NCBI GenBank assembly: GCA_013399115.1
Contig: VXAA01003842.1
Span: forward strand, 132,716-196,715
Length of the DNA: 64,000 nucleotides
DNA from: Anseranas semipalmata
Lineage: Eukaryota; Chordata; Aves; Anseriformes; Anseranatidae
Direction: 5' to 3'
In this document: positions 60,403 through 64,000 of the stretch, in pieces
Position numbering within the stretch: position 1 is the stretch's first letter
Layout of the letters: each line of letters opens with the position of its first letter
The notes under the pieces: model-generated
Told to the model about the DNA's origin: nothing
What the model saw: the letters and a program-made list of their open reading frames with translations, nothing else
The model's database searches: none
Translations under genes and position numbers: made by a program

Positions 60403-62930
60403 GGAGCATCCAGCAGCGGGAGGGAGTAGGGAATGTGATGGAGTGTGTTGGATATTGTCGAAACCGGATTTAATAAAAATAAATGGCTTTGACAACCCGA
60501 ACATTCCCCACTTGCTGATTTAATGCCAAAGAAGGTGACATAAACAGTAATTTCACCTGCCTCCTTTCCCCCCACGCACCTACCCAAATCAACCTACCTG
60601 CAGCCAAGGAAGAAAAATCTCAAAGCTGAGCTCAGATCAAATAAGCAGATTTGCTTCTGATTTGGCCAAGAGGAAAAATCCCAGGGAACAGAAAGGTCTC
60701 AGGGGCAGAAACTGGGGTCTGCCTCCTCTCTGGCTTAAAATGGCAAAGAAAAGTCAATGGTGAGAAGTGAGCAGGACCCCAGAAATGCTGCCCAGCCCCA
60801 GTGCCCCAGGGTCTTCCAGCCTGCAGCCAAGCGCTGTCCCCCTGGAGGAGCATTTTTGGCTCTACTGCATGCAGAGTTCTCTTTCCAGGCAGGATCTGAG
60901 CTTGGAAGTCTCTGGCACGCTGGGAAGATAACTTATGGGAAAGGACTTTCTGAGATGCTCAATGGTTGTTACAAAGCCAAAAATAAAGCCCCTGTGGCAC
61001 ACGTCTCCCTCTTGCAGGCACAGCGGGGGAGAGGGGGAAGCCGGAGCCTCAGAAGGGGGGAGTACTAAAGAAACTGATTTTTGGACATGAAAATGAGAAG
61101 AAAATAAAAGGAGAAGGTGGAATAAAAGGAGAAGGAGCTTCATCACAGCCATCCTGCTTGCTTCCCTGCCCAAGCCTGTGTCCTCTTTCCCTTGGTCCAA
61201 ACTCAAGAGAGAGAACTAGAAGATGCTCGTAGGCACTGGTGGGCTGGTGGGAGCACATCCTTCCAGCACATCGCCGCAGTGAGGACACCTCTGCCTCTCC
61301 TTGGCCTGGCAGCAGAGCAAAGTGGCTCAGGTGGGATTTAAACATGGCTGATTAAAAAAATATATTAATAATACATCTCTTGCAGAGCTGCACAGCAGTC
61401 CCAGCTCCCTTTTGCACCAAAGGCACTATGCCTCTGCAGCTGAACTTCAGGCCCAGGAATGCGATTGTCACTGAAAGGGGAAATGGATGGGGACGCTGTC
61501 CCGATTGCTATCGCTCCACCCTAATTAACGCCTTTGAGCGGTGGCCAGCCGCGAGCTGGGAAGTGAACTTTCCTTCTGAACCCCATTCCTTGCACCAGAG
61601 GGAGCTTCTCAGCCCTGCCTCGCGTCCCACAGCACCCGCACCCCTTATCTCCCCTCGAGCCTTCCTGTTTATGTTTCCCATTAGATTACTGTAATTAATG
61701 CAATAACAGCACAAACTGTTTGGGAACACGGCTGGCTACCACTCGGCAGAGGAGGAGGAGGGCTTGGCGATGCTCACAGGGATGAGCAACACAGCTTTGT
61801 AATGGGATTTGCAACTCCCATACCTGGAGATGCTCCCCAAGCCGTGCAGGTGCATCTCTGAGCCCAGAAAGTTGGGGTGACACCTGCCTGTAAGGCTGCT
61901 CAGGGGGTTGGCCGGAGCTTTGTGTCCAGTGGGTAGAAAGCAAGCAACCCAAAATGCAACCAAGCCTGCACTTAAATGCACCCAGAGGGGTCTAAATGCA
62001 GGGTAGGGGAAGGGATGCACAACAGCCCCCGTGCTGGGGGGTGGTTTTGGGTGCACACCCCCAGGGGCGAAGCAAGCCTTGGCAGTAGGGGAGCACCTTG
62101 GGGCAAGGCAGCAGGCGCTGCAAAGCATCGCAAAGTGATGCTCCCTGCCTCCGCTCCAATTAATCCTTCAGGAGGCGCAGTTAATATCCACACCGAACTG
62201 GTGTACAGAATAACACAGCAGATGCTTGCACTTTTGTGTGAAGTAATGCTGCATTGTCTTGTAAAATGGCCAATTTCTCCTCATTCATCCCCTACGCCAA
62301 TTCTGTCCTGTGGACAAAAGCGCAGGCACTGGGCACGCATGCTGGAGCCCACCCAGTGCGAGGAAGGGAGAAAAGCAGGAGTATTGCATGCCCAAATAGT
62401 CTTCATCTGACATTTTCTTCCACTCCTATTTCCCCCTATATCTTTAATTTTAAATAAAAATTGTCTCTACTTTAATTTTAAATAAAATGGGAATTGTCAC
62501 TATTTTCTTGGAGGGAAGGAGAAGGAGAAACCTGCCCCCGTTTCCCTGCACCCCTCATTTCCTGCCAGGAGAAGACCTCCTGCAAGCGACCACTGCCCCG
62601 CACTGCTGCTGCCGTTCCCTCGGATGCCGACGTGCAATCGTCTGGGGGAAACCAGAGCCATAAAACCCAGCCCTCGCCGTTAATCAAGGCGAGCCCTGTG
62701 CAGATCGCTATCTGAATCAAAGTTCCCCAGCTGATGTATGGTCTCTGCTGTGTGTCAGGGACCCTTTGGTGGAAACAGCCCCCTCGCTGTTATATGGCAC
62801 CCACGGGAACTGTCGCTATCGGCTCTGCAGACCTCTCCAGCCCTGGGAGATTTAGTGGGGGTCACGGGGAGGCTGGGCGCTGTGGCACATCTGTGCTCCC
62901 CCCTCCTGGTGACATGTAGGTAGCAGCCTA
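60403..62930. other. Intergenic stretch, no gene recognised
   Basis: Spacer with an 18-base tandem duplication (AATAAAAGGAGAAGGTGG) at 61103-61138 and short duplicated AT text (TTTAATTTTAAATAAAA) at 62443-62487. Frames up to 144 codons have no domain. Nothing resembling an RNA gene was seen. Confidence 0.6.
61103..61138 (+). repeat. 18-base tandem duplication
   Basis: AATAAAAGGAGAAGGTGG is followed immediately by a second copy that differs only at its end. Purine-rich. Confidence 0.75.
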
Positions 62931-62938
62931 ATAGGTGC

Positions 62939-62946
62939 TATATAAG
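62939..62946 (+). promoter_or_regulatory. Isolated TATA-like box
   Basis: CTATATAAG lies within GGTGCTATATAAGAGCAGGG, a good TATA consensus with a GC-rich right flank as in many core promoters. No downstream exon or upstream CpG island was recognised, so it may be chance. Confidence 0.18.
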
Positions 62947-62950
62947 AGCA

Positions 62951-64000
62951 GGGGGGAGATATGTATCTTCAAGGAGGGAGGAAATTCAGCAGGAGAGTGA
63001 AGCAAAGCAAGAAGGAAAAAAAAAAAAAAAAGCAGGCTTTGAAATCAAACCCTGGCTGATCCCGTTGGAGGGCTGGGGGTGGTCTGGGGAGCAGACGACC
63101 TGGATGGAAACCTGCCCCTGGGATGCACCAGTGGGCAGGACGTGGGTGCCGCTGTTCCTGATACCCCTTCCTGGTTCGGCACCCCCAGAGATCTGTCCAG
63201 GCTGGTGACCCCCAAAGCATTGGTATTGGGCCTGTAGCAACATGGGGCAGAAGCAGAACCAAAATATGCCCAAATCCTATCATCTCATGCCTCAAAATCC
63301 TGAAAATAGCAAAGCTGCATTCTGGTCCTGCCCCACAATATAGATTTTCTCACTAAGCAGCCACATTATTCACATATACCCTGCAACATAACTGTTTGGC
63401 ATCTCCTCCTCTGCAGACTCCATTTTTCTAACACACTCAGCTCATTTGTTTTTGCCTTCGGTGCGATAAATCCTGCTCATTCTCTAAGTGTGATCAAAAC
63501 AGACGCTGCATTCTGCTGCCGTTCCCCAGGTTTCTTGCCCGCGCGTTATCTCTTGCTCCTCTGCCGCTCAGGGGCCCTTTGCAGCTGCCACACTCTTCTC
63601 AGACAGGCACAAACCTGCCACTTCAGGCATGGAAAACAGCAACGTTTTCCTTTCAAATCCCCATCAGCTGCAAGGCAGAAGGGCTTGGAAATACCCCCCC
63701 TTACTGCTCTTGCTTGCTGTGCTTGCATATGTTCCCCAGCTGGAAGATTTGCAGCGCGCACATCAGTGCCGCTGACCCTGGTGCAGCTTCTGGCCGCCAG
63801 CGTGATTTGCAGCGCGCTGCTTGCCCCGGGGTGGCCGGCTGGGTGCCTGCACCCACAGAGCTCCTGCAATGCCCCGGAGCTCGGCTGGGAGCTGCAGAGC
63901 TGGGGCTGGGTGCCCAGGGGCAGCGTTTGCCTCCTCACTCCCATTCCCCTGAGATCCAGTGCGCAGCAGTGCCCGGATGCTGCAAAAATGACTGTTTAAG
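62951..64000. other. Intergenic stretch to right edge, no gene recognised
   Basis: A16 at 63016-63031. The GC-richer end (63490-63999) carries a 169-codon plus-strand frame and a 132-codon minus-strand frame over the same bases. Both are cysteine/leucine/alanine-rich without a recognisable domain, so neither is called. Confidence 0.55.

Noticed and set aside
1..64000. CRISPR arrays, operons, ribosome binding sites, phage or insertion-sequence modules
   Set aside because: None present; the sequence is vertebrate-type noncoding DNA with CR1 repeats.

Overview
This window reads as anonymous nuclear DNA from a bird. The strongest evidence is two unmistakable CR1 (chicken repeat 1) LINE tails. 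One is in sense orientation and ends at about 13929. The other is in antisense orientation at 60350-60402 and is fused to a long pentanucleotide microsatellite. Several older, decayed CR1 pieces and a few traces of the ancient MIR SINE are also present. Base composition is moderate, interspersed repeats are sparse, many short A or T runs are scattered through it, and nothing resembles prokaryotic gene organisation.

No protein-coding gene, tRNA, rRNA, microRNA or CRISPR array could be supported. The open frames are short, overlap in several frames on both strands, and show no recognisable domain, no exon/intron logic and no low-complexity-free run long enough to matter. The only hint of a gene is at the left edge. 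Bases 1 to about 185 look like the end of a plus-strand 3' untranslated region: an AATAAA signal at 157-162 followed by T-rich and GT-rich sequence. The gene itself would lie outside the window to the left. The rest behaves like a gene desert or a very long intron.

The layout alternates between three kinds of sequence. (1) AT-rich, motif-dense blocks could be conserved enhancers: near 2.9-3.1, 5.0-5.1, 22.9-23.0, 24.0, 26.4-26.7, 28.5-28.8, 41.5-41.7, 57.7-58.1 and 58.5-58.7 kb. (2) Compact CpG-rich clusters sit at about 22.4-22.7, 26.15-26.42, 36.28-36.67, 41.15-41.52 and 58.25-58.49 kb. (3) Featureless spacer carries old repeats. Three of the CpG clusters (26.2, 41.2 and 58.3 kb) sit directly beside an AT-rich block. 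This arrangement would suit orphan CpG islands or developmental regulatory elements.

There is one assembly gap (13315-13431) and one ambiguous base (36526). The regulatory interpretation rests on motif reading and composition only. It is inference until tested by multi-species alignment and chromatin data. No exotic new system was found. The most distinctive objects are the three-phase CR1-tail microsatellite at 60.2-60.4 kb, the CpG/AT-rich hub at 57.7-58.7 kb, and a set of short perfect palindromes.
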